This document shows, in pieces, positions 43,899 through 56,524 of a DNA stretch of 64,000 nucleotides. The position numbers and the translations under genes are program-made. The first letter of the stretch is position 1; every line of letters starts with the position of its first letter. Source of the DNA: Paralvinella palmiformis (lineage: Eukaryota; Annelida; Polychaeta; Terebellida; Alvinellidae); contig JAODUP010000563.1 in NCBI GenBank assembly GCA_025642065.1, positions 1-64,000 on the forward strand, read 5' to 3'. The notes under the pieces were generated by a model. It did no database searches. It saw only the letters and a program-made list of their open reading frames with translations, and was not told where the DNA came from.

Positions 43899-44067
43899 GC
43901 CAATTGAATCAAACTGTTGAGCACGGTGTAATGTGATATCCATGAACAACTGACAAGAAGAAGACTCCTATGCCTGTGTGAGTTACAGATAGTCCTTTTA
44001 TCCAATCCAGGGATCTTTTTAGCCACACAGTCTTACTGGTGCTGCCATCTGGCAGCAGTGGCTGCTA
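43899..44067 (+). promoter_or_regulatory. 5' leader of zinc-finger gene A with three minimal upstream ORFs
   Basis: A pyrimidine-rich acceptor, TTCTGTATTTTTTGCAG, ends at 43898. The leader that follows contains ATGTGA (43931-43936, a start codon directly followed by stop), a three-codon ORF at 43942-43953 (M-N-N) and another at 43970-43981 (M-P-V). All end before the main ATG. Start-stop and minimal uORFs are known to lower or condition downstream translation in other eukaryotic genes, so translational control is a reasonable inference. Confidence 0.65.
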
Positions 44068-46707
44068 ATGCCAGTTATGTCATCAATATGGGAGAAGCAG
44101 ACGATTGGTCGTCTGATGCGAGAATCTATCATACAGGTTTGCAAAACAAACCAGGTGTATGGGGGCAACATTCAGGTGGATGCCATCATCTGCATCACAG
44201 GCAAGTGTGAAGGCCAGGAGATGGTGGTTAAGGTACACGAGAGAATCAGGCCAGAAGGTCGTCTAGCTCTTACTGATTTCTTGACACGTCCACGAGATGG
44301 CTGGACCTCCATTCTGAGCAGCAGTCATGAGGAAGATGTGGAAGATTACAGCCTGAAAAGGCAACGTTTAGACGACTCAGTCCTTGCAACACATGAAGCA
44401 GACAGCTATCCAAATTTAAAACAGCACCTAATGACACCTTCCCATGCTCGTGACCTGCGTGAGATTCAAGACCTACGCAGTCGAGAAAACACAAGTGCCA
44501 AAGACTTGTCCATGTCCAGTAGTGCCTTGGACATGACACCACCATCCCCACATAGGTCAGAACAGGGTTACTCACAAGCAGACTCACCTGCAGTATCACC
44601 TGATAATCATGGTCGGCCACCACATTCCCCAAGCTACTCCAGTCGCTATCCATACACTTCAACACCACACAGTATTTTCCCACGACGCATTCCGCTGAGG
44701 CCTGATCGTTGGTCTCCGAGCCAAGCACCACCAACCATCCCTGAATGCAAGCCATGTGGCTTCACCTTCAACAGCTTCGATGTGCTGAGTGATCACAATG
44801 AGGCTGTGCACAGTGTATTCACATGTCAGAGCTGCTTCAAGACCTTCACATCAAGGTCAAACCTGGAACGGCACTCTCGTCTGCACACTGGACATCGTCC
44901 CTATGGCTGTACTATATGTGGAAAGACTTTCTCCCGTAAAGATCACCTTACAAACCATGCCACAAAACATGCCTTCAAATGTGGCACCTGCTCGAAGAGA
45001 TTTACTGACAAGAAGATGCTGGTTACACACTACTCCTTTGACCACAACACCATACTGAACAACATCTGTGACTACTGCAACAAGGGCTTCTCCAGCAGTG
45101 AGATGTATGAAGAACACCTCAAGTCCCATCCTCAGTGTGGTGGAAATGGGGCTGTGAAGATGGAAGATGAAGAAATGCCTCAGAATCTTTCAACATCTGG
45201 TACAGGCAGCCCTTCAAAGTATCTCTGCAAGAAGTGTATGTTCAGCACAGCAGATAAACTGACCTTGCTGAAGCACCAGATCATTCACCAGGAGAATACT
45301 CGCTGCTACACCTGTCTGTCATGTTCAAAAATGTTCGAAGATCCATTGCACTACAGTGATCATCTGCTGATGCACAGTACTGAAACCAACATCTTTGAGT
45401 GTTGTCTCTGTCGTCACGTCTGCCCGACACTGACCAGCCTCCGTCGACATGAGGCCACCCATTTGAATGCTGACACCCATAATGAGAGGAGCTGCCTGAC
45501 CACTCCACCAAAAACCTATACATGCACAAAGTGTCAGAAAAGCTTCACCTCTGAGTACAACCTCATTGAACACATGGAAATCCATGCCAAATCAGATGGT
45601 TTCGTTTGCAGCATTTGCTCTGAGGAGTTTGAGAATTATGGTGATATATGCAGCCACATTGAACAGCAAGGTCATTATGCCTACTCACAGCCAGTCCAGA
45701 ATGGTTCAGAGAGCAGTCCAAAGAACAAACGCAAGCAGAAAATACCAAAGGCTGTCAAGCATCTTGACATTGACCAAGAAAGTGATGTAGAAATTGTTGA
45801 ACCAGAATCACCAGATGACCTGCCAAATGGTGAAGAACTGTCTAACGGTGAAGCAGCTGAATTCCTCAACCATTCAAACAGTGGACCATTTGTTGTGACG
45901 GAAAACCCTGCCTCAGTGATTGAAGTTAGTCCGGAAGAACGAGATGTGCAGCCAGTGAAGCGACTCTTGACACAGACATTAATCACTAGGTCTAAGGTTA
46001 AGGTAGAAGCTGTGGACACAAATGAGAGAATGAATGCCATTGAGTCTGCCCTTGCTCATCAGAGGGGCTCTCCATCTCCCTCGAAATCCACGAGAAGCTA
46101 TGACAAAGCATCATCCAGCAGCAAGCCAGGAGAGACCAATAACAATGTGATGCTGTCACCTAAGTTGATGAATGTTGAGATTCCACCTGGTCCATACATC
46201 TGTTCAATATGCAGCAATGAGATACCAACATTCCAGGAGCTAGAAATGCACTGTTTCAGTGACCACAACCGCAGTCCTTGCATGTTCTGCAGTAAAACAT
46301 TTGCACAGAAGGCCAACCGCGATCGTCATGTGTGTCTTCATACTGGAGAGAAGCCCTATTCCTGTCCCGACTGCTGTGAGAAGTTCTCACGAGGTGACAA
46401 GCTGAAGATACACAGAATGCGTGCCCATCAAACGTCATTCCCCCCTGTCCCATCAAGAACCCGTGGTGACAACAGCACCCAAGATAGCTCAGTCAGTCCA
46501 ACAGTCAGTCCATCAGAGAGCCAGGATTCATCAGCTGCAGGGCTCAGCAGCATGGTTGAAAATACCTACAGCGCTGGTGAGTGGGAAGTGAAAGGTGACA
46601 ACCAGTCACAGTTTGTGATGGCTGGCGGTGAGTGGAGTGTCAAAGAAGAGAAAACATCTGAAAATACTGAAGATGCTGCTGTATCTAATTCCAAAGAAGT
46701 TGAATAG
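44068..46707 (+). CDS. C2H2 zinc-finger transcription factor A (13 fingers)
   Basis: A single open exon encodes 879 residues. The first ATG (44068) has a weak context; a second in-frame ATG at residue 4 has G at -3. Residues about 13-60 form a compact domain (LMRESIIQVC, IQVDAIICITGK, MVVKVHE) shared with gene B. A Ser/Pro-rich linker follows. Ten C2H2 units span about 227-535 (for example YGCTICGKTFSRKDHLTNH), and three more span about 711-787, the last two joined by a classic HTGEKPYSC linker. A PQNLS motif (371-375) resembles CtBP-binding sites, and VKME (363-366), VKVE (644-647) and VKEE (858-861) fit the SUMO consensus. A basic KNKRKQKIPK stretch at about 551 may help nuclear import. I infer a nuclear DNA-binding regulator, probably repressive. 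No orthologue name is assigned. Confidence 0.95.
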   Translation: MPVMSSIWEKQTIGRLMRESIIQVCKTNQVYGGNIQVDAIICITGKCEGQEMVVKVHERIRPEGRLALTDFLTRPRDGWTSILSSSHEEDVEDYSLKRQRLDDSVLATHEADSYPNLKQHLMTPSHARDLREIQDLRSRENTSAKDLSMSSSALDMTPPSPHRSEQGYSQADSPAVSPDNHGRPPHSPSYSSRYPYTSTPHSIFPRRIPLRPDRWSPSQAPPTIPECKPCGFTFNSFDVLSDHNEAVHSVFTCQSCFKTFTSRSNLERHSRLHTGHRPYGCTICGKTFSRKDHLTNHATKHAFKCGTCSKRFTDKKMLVTHYSFDHNTILNNICDYCNKGFSSSEMYEEHLKSHPQCGGNGAVKMEDEEMPQNLSTSGTGSPSKYLCKKCMFSTADKLTLLKHQIIHQENTRCYTCLSCSKMFEDPLHYSDHLLMHSTETNIFECCLCRHVCPTLTSLRRHEATHLNADTHNERSCLTTPPKTYTCTKCQKSFTSEYNLIEHMEIHAKSDGFVCSICSEEFENYGDICSHIEQQGHYAYSQPVQNGSESSPKNKRKQKIPKAVKHLDIDQESDVEIVEPESPDDLPNGEELSNGEAAEFLNHSNSGPFVVTENPASVIEVSPEERDVQPVKRLLTQTLITRSKVKVEAVDTNERMNAIESALAHQRGSPSPSKSTRSYDKASSSSKPGETNNNVMLSPKLMNVEIPPGPYICSICSNEIPTFQELEMHCFSDHNRSPCMFCSKTFAQKANRDRHVCLHTGEKPYSCPDCCEKFSRGDKLKIHRMRAHQTSFPPVPSRTRGDNSTQDSSVSPTVSPSESQDSSAAGLSSMVENTYSAGEWEVKGDNQSQFVMAGGEWSVKEEKTSENTEDAAVSNSKEVE

Positions 46708-49700
46708 TGTAGGGACAACATATATATGCTACATGCTTGCACATCACTGGTATTAATCATGGTATAAAGTTTTTATTGAATATAGTTGAAACACACAGGA
46801 AGTGTATATCTATGTTTGTTTGCCTACAATTATGTAGTTACATCTTCCTGAACACAGTAATTAAGGTGTTTGGTTAATTTATGCACTATCTTATTACCAG
46901 CTGTAAATAAATTAGAATTTTCTTAATCTTGTGTATACTTGTGTAATCCGTGATTTAATACCTGAGCAGGATAGGTTTTATTCTAGTTGGAATATGTAAG
47001 ATAGTGACCATGTTCTATCCCGAGATGACATGTCTGAATCTTTCTTTTTGTTATGGCAATGTAAATTTATAAGTGCATCCAAAATTTGACTTGTACACTG
47101 TGTGTGCTAGGAATGGTGACTGCACATAATATAAAGTGTATAAACAAGACTTAATATCCAGTCTTCCTTTCTGGTCTCGTGAATGTGATGACTTCACACT
47201 GAATAACTCAGTCTTGTGATTAAGATGTATTACAGCAATGTGATGACACTGCAGTGCCTTTTATTATTCTTGAGCTGTTTAGAGCCTGTGAAATGTACAT
47301 TGCAATGTGAATAACATTCACGAAGCAAACTTCTGAACGTGCCTCATGTGACAATATATATATATATCTATATAGTTGTTTATTACAGAGCTATTCTTAT
47401 ACTTGGTCTTCCAGATAATGATGTATGGTCTTTTTGATTATTTGTTATAAAGTCCAATGTGTGATGAACTGATACAGAGCACTTGTTCTAACTACTTGAG
47501 TGAAATATTTTTGTATAGATTTTACATATTTGTCTGTTGTTGAAGAGAAATGAAGAAAGAGTTGTGCCTTTAATGGTGATTCAAGCAACTGTCATTATAT
47601 TGGCTGTATCGCTCATTCCGTGTTGTTATATTAAGACTGTTTGGAAAAAAGTTCTTCCATGATGCATAGAATTCCATACTGTTTTCTGCAGAAACTTTGG
47701 TGTTTGTTAGACTTCACAAGTATTCTGTTTGTTTTGTTTGAAACTTTGGTAGAAGTTGTCCAAATATTTCTTGTTTGTGTGGGGTAAGAGAGAGAGAGAG
47801 ATAACATACATACACTGGCGTTTTTATGAAACCTGCTTCAAGCAAATGCCTGGCAGACATTCCTTGTTTAAAAATTTGATATTAAGGTTCATGTGAGCAT
47901 TGTTTTGTTGTGTTTCATTCAAATGTACTTTATAATTGTTCCACAGATATGTAAATATACATATGTATTATACCTAGCTAGGATGTTTAACTTTTAACTT
48001 ACTTTTAGTTATATATTTTGTATATAGTACTAAGAAAGCCATGATGTGTTAAAATAATGGTACTGAATTTGTCCTTTCAAATATTGCGAGAGTGTGCATG
48101 CACAGTGATTATTAGTGAAGTAAACTAATTGCTGAAAATTGATCCTCTCAAGGCTATTTATTTGGCAGTTGTTCATATTGAATCTACCACATTTGGGAAC
48201 AGATAATACCATGAAGCATTAACCAATTAGTGGATTTTAACATATAGGAAGTCTTCCTTCATTGTTGTGTAACTTAGATAGTTTGTTCCTACAGGTGTGT
48301 CCAGGTTTGCCAAACTTATGAGAGCCTCATTTCTGAGGATAATTCTGTTACGTCTTAATAGTAGGCCTATGTGTAATATTTCACTTCAGAAGTTCAGCAT
48401 TTTGTCTGTGACAATACTGTCTGAGCTTCTGAAGGCTTTATATATAATTTAAGTGTTTTCACTTATATTTAAACGCTTTAAGATTGTCTGTGTCTGTGCG
48501 TGCATGCATGCGTGTGTGTTAAACAATTGATTTGCTTCCATTTACTCTTAACATTTATGTGATTATTCTCAACTTATTAACCTCAGTACTATGTACTCAC
48601 TATTATGTACAAACATATACATAGTTACATTGATTTTATTGTGTATAGGTAATTAATGTGTACAAATTGATTTTTATGTTTATTTCCATGCAGTTAGATT
48701 TATGTTAATACTGCTCTGCTTGCAGGACTACTTCATGTAGAAGAATTAAACAAGAATGTAGGATTTCTAGTTTATCAACTATAAATTTATTTTTATGCAG
48801 TATAGACATTTTAAACTTGTATTGTTGATTTGACTGTGTCTGAATATATGCATTAGTTGTTGACTGGATATCTGATGATGTTTTGAGCTACCATAAGGTT
48901 AATGGCAACACTTGTTGTACCATTATGATTCTGTCTTTTCAATCTAAAAAAAATCTACAGACTAGTGAAAGGGATTACGCTGTGTTCTTAAATATAATTT
49001 TCAGATTAAATTCTACCCAATAGTTCAGTAAACGAGTTATAACCTGGTTTTTCATTCTTGGTTTGTGGCAAAGACAAAAGATACCGACAAGGGTACAAAA
49101 TATATGCAGTGATATATCATTTGAATAATTCTGATTGTCTCCTAGAATATTCATAATGTGTAAGTGATGCCCAGCTGTTGCATGATGAGCCTGTTACATC
49201 ATCAGATAATCTTATTTTTATGCAAAAGAATTTTTTTTCAGATGGTTATTTATCTGATTATTGTTTTGTCAAATAATAGGTGTACAGGTATATTGTTGTG
49301 TTTTGTAATTATCAGTAGACTTCAGCACGATCTGCCTTAATATTTTTGGTACAAGAACTGTAATGTGTTATCAAACTGACTCTCACTGGTTCTTTACCAG
49401 TCCATTAATAAGTATGGTTTGTTGTGTTGTTTTATGCCAAAGAAGAACCTACTGATGTTGTTGGTTAATGTTAAGAATAGAAATGAAATGCAGTTTCCAG
49501 TAGGTTTAAGGTTTCTCCTAAAAAGGCCAGCCCCCTCAGTAACTAAAGCATGGCTAAATATTGGCACACATATGCTTCTCTTCAGTGGTGGCCGTTTTCT
49601 ATTGGACACAGAGTAATCTTAATCCCATTGTGAAAGTTTTAGATATTTGCCTAGTCACATACTTGTGCATTGCATGTCTATTAGGAACTATTTGATGATG

Positions 49701-50490
49701 TGCATTACAGTTAATGTTGTTGTTGGTTTAAAGATTAAGAATTCCAAACTGTTTTTCACATGAAATCCTTTTCTGTTTTATTGCCACTGTGAAATCTTTA
49801 TTTGTAACATTCCAACACTGCTCAAGTCAATGGAATGGAATTGACTGCTTGATTTTTTAATTTGTCACAGATTACTTGTTAGATAATGTGCACAACCAGT
49901 TATATGCACACAATGAGATGATTGATAATAATGCCAAAGTGTTGCACATTCTTCGGTAACGGGATAGTCCCATGATTTGATCTCGTCTGTTTTGGTGAAA
50001 GGCATTTGTATCTTTGGCTGTATCAGCATAGCCAGAGTGTGTCATGTTATGAAAGTAACAATATATAAAACCCACCACTTTGTAAACCTGGATGTGACAT
50101 AAAAATTTGTATTTTTGAATTATTTCAAATTCCCACAGATGCCTAAATGGATGTTGTCATTCTAGCTGATAAATGAAACATCTACCAAGACTGAAAGACA
50201 CTACTGAATACAAACTTCAACAAGTTGTTTTCAGTAATTAACTGGACTAAAATATATTATCATCATCATTTGAAGTAGTAATATGTACACTTTAGCTTTA
50301 TTTATGGTGTTTACTCTTCTCTCGTACTAAGCACTGAATATTGATAACTAAAAATTTAATAATTTAAAGATGCTTAAAATTAGTGTTATTTAGTTTATTT
50401 TTATGTATGTTTGATTTACACAAATTCTGTTTTTCTATGTAAGTGCATATAAGTTAACCGAAAACAATTGAATAAAGCATTCTATACGTT
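46708..50490 (+). other. Putative long 3' UTR of zinc-finger gene A
   Basis: No coding frame of note. The plus strand is consistently T/G-rich, like a transcribed, non-coding strand, until about 50.5 kb. AATAAA at 50471-50476 is a candidate distal polyadenylation signal; an earlier one at about 46905 (GTAAATAAATTAG) could give a short form. The extent is inferred from composition only. Confidence 0.45.
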
Positions 50491-52790
50491 AGGATTATGA
50501 TATAATAAAATTATGTATTCTTACTTGTTTTTTACTTCATATTTTGCGGAAGTATGAAAAAAGTGGTGACTTTGGTGATGACTACATTTGATTAAAGAGC
50601 TCCGATAGTTCCGACCCAGTTGTTCACTAAACCTATTGATGGCGCCATCTGGTGAATGCAATTTTATTCCCAATGATGTACGGTTACTTTGGCCAGAGCT
50701 GAAATATAAATAGTCTTTGGTTGGGCCTTATGCTATGCGCGAACAGGCCTAGATTAAGTTTGTCCAGATTTTTATTTACATTTTTGAAGGAAGGACAAAA
50801 CTGAATAGTTATTTCTCTTCCAATGAGCAAATTATATTTGTGACGAAGAAATTTGTGTCGAATGAGATATTTCAGTGATGGGAAAAACGAAAATAGTTTT
50901 TCTATTTAATAGTTATTTATTCATTGACCTAAAAGTTTTCTTTTAGGTCAGTGGATTTACTTCCCTCTTTACTCGTTCAGATAGTTGGCATTTTTTTTAG
51001 ATGTCTAAATATTTGTTTTGTAAACTGACTCCACCGAAGATATAAATGTTCAACTATACTATATTATACTAGTAGACCACGATTTTGTTATTTTTTTAAT
51101 TACATTAAGATTGACAGTGCGAGTGTAAATACATACGTGAAAACAATTAACTACAACTATGGATCCCGCTAATCACAAGGCGACCGAGGGAGTTTCCTTG
51201 CCTCATTAATTATTAATTTTATTATGTTTTTAAGATATAATTGATGTTGGAAATCAGTAATGACTGAAGGAGGGGCTTGTTATGATTGCAATTTTCAAAA
51301 TATTACAGAAGTATTGCATTAATACTTCCACTATCATATAATTTCTGAGATTAGTTCATTTTGAACCTTTGGTAACTCCGTTGAGCATTTGTCCTTGTAC
51401 TAGCAGACTAAATAATGCGCGTCTAAAAAAATTATTGCTGTCTGGATCAATTAAATTTTGGATTTGGTGGTCAATTCCGGAATTGATTATTTAAAAAAGA
51501 TGAATTGGACTTGAATTGAGAAATTTTTAATTGGAATGAAGTTTCCAACAATTTTTTTTAACCATTTTTACAAAGTTAACACCGACATGTGGTGTTACCA
51601 ATATACTGGAGCCACAATGAATCTCCGGGCTGTTGCTTATTCAGCATAGCCTATATGTTGGAGTGATTTAGAAACTGCTTCCCAGTGAGCGTTTAACCTG
51701 TTAAGTGGTCTGGATACTGTGGGCTCCGCCCACAACACTGTGATACCACCTCATAGTATACCTTTAATCTATATAGAAATATTGCTATTTAGGAATTAAT
51801 TAATTTATCATCTCACCGGGAATGCAAATCTGGAGCCAAAAACTACTATAGACCTAACTGTTTTAATAACCATTTGAGATCTTTTGTAAAAACTTACCAT
51901 ATGTAAGTGCTTTAGTATCCAGCAGGGTTGTGAAAGTAAACATAGAATCTGACCCCTGCTGGGCAGAACTAAGCAAAAAGATTGGTTTCAACACTCCTAC
52001 TGAACAGTGGAATATAAACACATCTTTGATGACTAAAAAATACAGGTTTACATGGGGATGCACCCAAGATTATGATCCACCGCTTGATATAATCAAATAT
52101 CTCCAACTAAAATATATATATATATATCAGATATGCAGACTGTGGCACCCAACATGAGCATTTAACCAAGTAAAATGGTCTGCATACAGTGGGATCTATA
52201 TAGATATTGGTATTTAGGAATTCAATGTTTAGAAAACAGGCAGAAAAAAATTAATGCACAAATTAATTTACCATTTATTTTTAATTCAGAAATATTTCTT
52301 CCATGACAATCCTACTTGGAATATAAACTACTCGGAGTAGGTATTCCAGTAGGAATACCTACTCATGGTAAAAAGTATTAGGCAAGAGTTGGAAAAATTG
52401 GAATTGATCAATTTGATGTGGAATTGACCAAATGGAATTGTCTGGTCTGGATCCTTTTCAGCACACTGTACAAACTTAAATTTTATTAAATGTTACACCT
52501 GTTAAAATTGAAAATTACACCTTATATTTAATTTGCATTAACTAATTAGTAACAAAATTTTAAACATGGGTATTGCTATGATGTATTACATTATATCAAC
52601 TATGACTTAAATAAATCTGTGTACAATATAATATTTATTCGGGGTTATTTGGCAAGCTAAATATAAGTGTGTGTGACACGTGTAGGACATCCCTGAGATA
52701 GGAAACCATGATCCAGTTAAAACAATGTTTGACTACTGTTAGCTATTGTGTGATAAATGTGTTCGTTGTGAAGACAGTCCTATTCAAAAC
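50491..52790. other. Intergenic segment between convergent genes, with a diverged direct repeat
   Basis: No gene seen. GCGTTTAACCTGTTAAGTGG at about 51690, followed by CTATTTAGGAATT near 51787-51799, is repeated at 52154-52222 as GCATTTAACCAAGTAAAATGG and GTATTTAGGAATT, with about 45 bases missing in the second copy. AATTGGAATT-type motifs also recur at 51460-51540 and 52390-52440, so an old repeat probably covers 51.4-52.45 kb. Confidence 0.5.
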
Positions 52791-55700
52791 AAAAGTCATT
52801 AAATCTGTTAAATGTTTTATTGGCTGATGATGCAACGCTACATCACAACCATGTCCTATGAATATTTATTATGCATATGTTGCCAAACGGGTGACCACAT
52901 ATCACCTAATATTGTCTCCAAATGTTAGCACATAGAAAAACCACCACCATGTTAAATAATCAAACACCTCTAACTTGTGTGTGTAGACCCCAGAATTTAC
53001 AAAGAAAACATGTACAAATGGGAGGTGATGGATTGGATGTGAACACTAAATAACTACCTCTGTTCCCTTGCTGTAGCAGTACTACATAAAAAAGAACATT
53101 TCACACAGGTTCATACATAAAAATAAATGCATTGAATGAGAAAATAGTAGTTACTTCCTCTATAAAGACAACTTGTTTTTATGAGATTTCTTTCTAACTG
53201 GCAAACAGGTCAATCTCTGTTAACGACTTATCAACAGTGTACAAAAAGATCCTCAACCACAGTACATGCACGTTACTACTTCTTATGAAATATAAATCTT
53301 TTACCATTTCAACAACATAATGGCCTACAAGGTGAATGTATCACTACCACATCACTAACTGAATAATGCTAGAAAGGCAGTAAACATACAACATCTTCAC
53401 TTCAACATATTAATTCATGAAAGACTGATGAATTACTGGGGAGTCCAGTGACTGATGATTCATATGTGCTATCAGTCAAATTACTGAAATTTATGTTAAA
53501 ATTAGCTTTGAAGCTCTCATTCATTTACCTGGAACAATGCACCAAAAAAGACAAATTTCTAGATGCCTGACCATACTAAAATATTGGCAGCACGCATGCA
53601 TCCAATCACAGCATACACAAATAAGCATGACCATCTATGTGCATGCCAGTGTGAGTTTAATTTGAGGGGGGGGGCTGCAGACATGTTAATTATAATACAT
53701 TAATCACAAGTAACACCGTTCAAATTCACAGCTATTATAACCAACAGCAAACCAAAATCAAATGGCTCTTCCCCAAACCAAATTTTGCACAAACACAAGT
53801 AACCAAGTCCATTTCAAACAAAAATGTCTGAACAAAACAGGAACATAGTAACACATAAACTACACCAGAAGAATTAAAAGCCTGTATGCTACAATGAAAC
53901 CAATAAAACCATAGGATCTGGTTCATAATATCCATGGGAGGAGTTCATGATAACAATTAAGAATGAGTGATTGGCAAAACAAACTGTCTTTTGTATTATC
54001 AATATGTTCATCTTCTACATCTAACTGAACTAAAAAAACTACACCTAATAAATAAGTGCCATGAACTTAAATAAATGGAATGTATCAAGACATTTCAGAA
54101 TGTCATTGTCATGGAAGCTAACAGATAGATAAATAGCATTAATATTGGCACACAAGCTGCAAATATTAATTTTAACTGTGCACTTTTGATAAATACACTT
54201 CAAACCGATGACAAAAATGTGTGCCAAAATGATGTTAAATAATTAGTTGTATACCAGCTAAGTGATACTAAAACATGCTTAGCAATACATAAGTAAATTA
54301 TGACAAACACATGGAATGAAGACTGAAATCTTAACCAGACAGAAAAACAAACCCTGACAAAGATAAGAAATGATTATCTGTAATGCACACATAATAATAA
54401 TAATAATACAGGAAATGTGTAACAAGTGCACCAGTAAATACAACATGGAATGTAAGTGATCATCAAAACATAAAATATGAACCGGTTGGAATAACCCAAA
54501 GAAATATACACAGCACATATTTTTGTAACTTTACAGTGCAGCAACTTTTTCTTATTGCAAACAGAAAACAATCAAACTAGTGCTGGTTACAGAGTACTAA
54601 TGCTGTCATTTTTTTACACTCCCATCACTCAATGAATGCAGGAGTAAATGGTAAAAAGCAAGCTCCTTGCTACTTCAGCAACCTGAGCAGCAAACATATA
54701 AATAAAAAAAGAGCAACAAAGAAATTGTACTCGGAATATACTACATTCTACAAAACAGAAGAAAATCACAACCATACAAGCACAAACAGGGGTGTAGGCT
54801 TTGTCTTAAAGAGCAGAAAACACACCAGAAAAACTTAGCAATGTGGCAATATCTGGCAAACGTATAGCAGACATAACAATTATAGGTTTGTTGAAAGGCA
54901 GCAGCAAAAGTTTGGCAGACAGGGATGTCCCAATACCAAAAGAACATTCTGCATATACAGGGAATGTCTGCTTATGTGTAAAAAAATGATGTGGAAACAC
55001 TGGAATGGCAATTAATAAACATAAATAAATCATTTGTTATCTCAAAGAGATGAAGAAAAAAAATTACAGATCCAAAATTTACATCAAAACTATGCCCTGG
55101 TAATACAACTAATGAACAAACCAAACCAATGTACAAATTCACTCTCAACAAAAGTATCCCAATTATAACTTTGTACAAACTGGAACACTAAACCAACCTT
55201 CATGTACAAGCTATTACAAACCCAATGCCCAGTAAAGAACAGCAATATTACAAATGATAATGTCATGAAACAAGTTTGCTAAGTCTTATGGTCTGGATAA
55301 CATGGCTACATTTTTAAACAACAAAACAATTCAATGAACTGCAGAATTTGGTACTATTTGCGAAGACAACAAGAAGTGAAGTGGAACAAAATTAAGTTCA
55401 AACAGTACAGAAATCAAATACTCAGGCTAACTTTCCACAATAAACATGTTTCTTGATCCCAAGCAGCCACATTTTTCATAAATGCAGTCTATTTTGGCAG
55501 AACATATTCAATAAGAAGTCACCAACTGATAGCTTCCTGCTAATATCAAGTCTTTAATGTTGAAATGCACCATAGAATCGCACACATGCACACATGAACT
55601 GTCTTTATTTAATGCAATGCCAAACCATATAAACATATGTACATTAGCAATGCACACCTCTGTGAAAAAAGTCCAAGCATGCACCTCCAAACACCACACC

Positions 55701-56524
55701 AATTAATTTTTCTTATATATTTCCTGTCAGAAGTCTGTAATATTTGTTTGCACATGCGCGCACAAACATACACCATCCAGTTCCCTACCAAAGAAAGACC
55801 AGTCACTTAAGAAATGTTAATTATGAGCTTCCTACATGTCCGCATCACAACTTCATAACAGAAATAAGTGAAAAAAATGGGTAACTATTATTAGATTTAT
55901 TAATAATATTACCCTCTTAAGTGACTGTTCCATCTGATACAATTTTACATGATATGTCTTCTCTGATATTTATTCACTTTTGCTATAAAAATTAGTAATT
56001 AAAATATTTCATTCCACCAAAACATGACCAGTATGTATTAATATAAACAGACACTACCATAACTGGTTTCAATCAGTTAACACCCACATACATACAATCA
56101 CACAGTCAACAAAGTGTTTTATATATACATGCTGCTTCTGCTGCTGCTAGCCACGGCAACATACAAAGCAAATCGGTTGCCATGGTTACAATATACTTCT
56201 GTCCAGCAACCATTAACTTTTTAGTTTTGCATTATGACATCTATGAGCAATTACCAAAACTAAATCAGAAAGGCAAAAGGGAACCAACTTTAGAGACATG
56301 TTTCTCATTTACATTATTTCAGTAAATAATACACAACTGGTAAAATGAACACAGCACGTCTTCTTGTCATGACTTAGGCAAAACCGCTGCTGTTAAACAA
56401 TAAACAGTTGCTTAGCGGAAGAAAACCTAAAACTTGCGACACCACAATGCAAGTGTCATGGAAATAAAAAATACACAAAAGGACTGAATACTAAGTAATA
56501 CTATATTAGCAGACATTCCATGCT
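52791..56524 (-). other. Putative long 3' UTR of zinc-finger gene B
   Basis: No coding frame of note. The plus strand is A/C-rich here (so T/G-rich on the minus strand), the mirror image of gene A's tail. TTTATT at 52816-52821 reads AATAAA on the minus strand and would put a cleavage site near 52.8 kb. The inference rests on composition and that signal. Confidence 0.4.
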
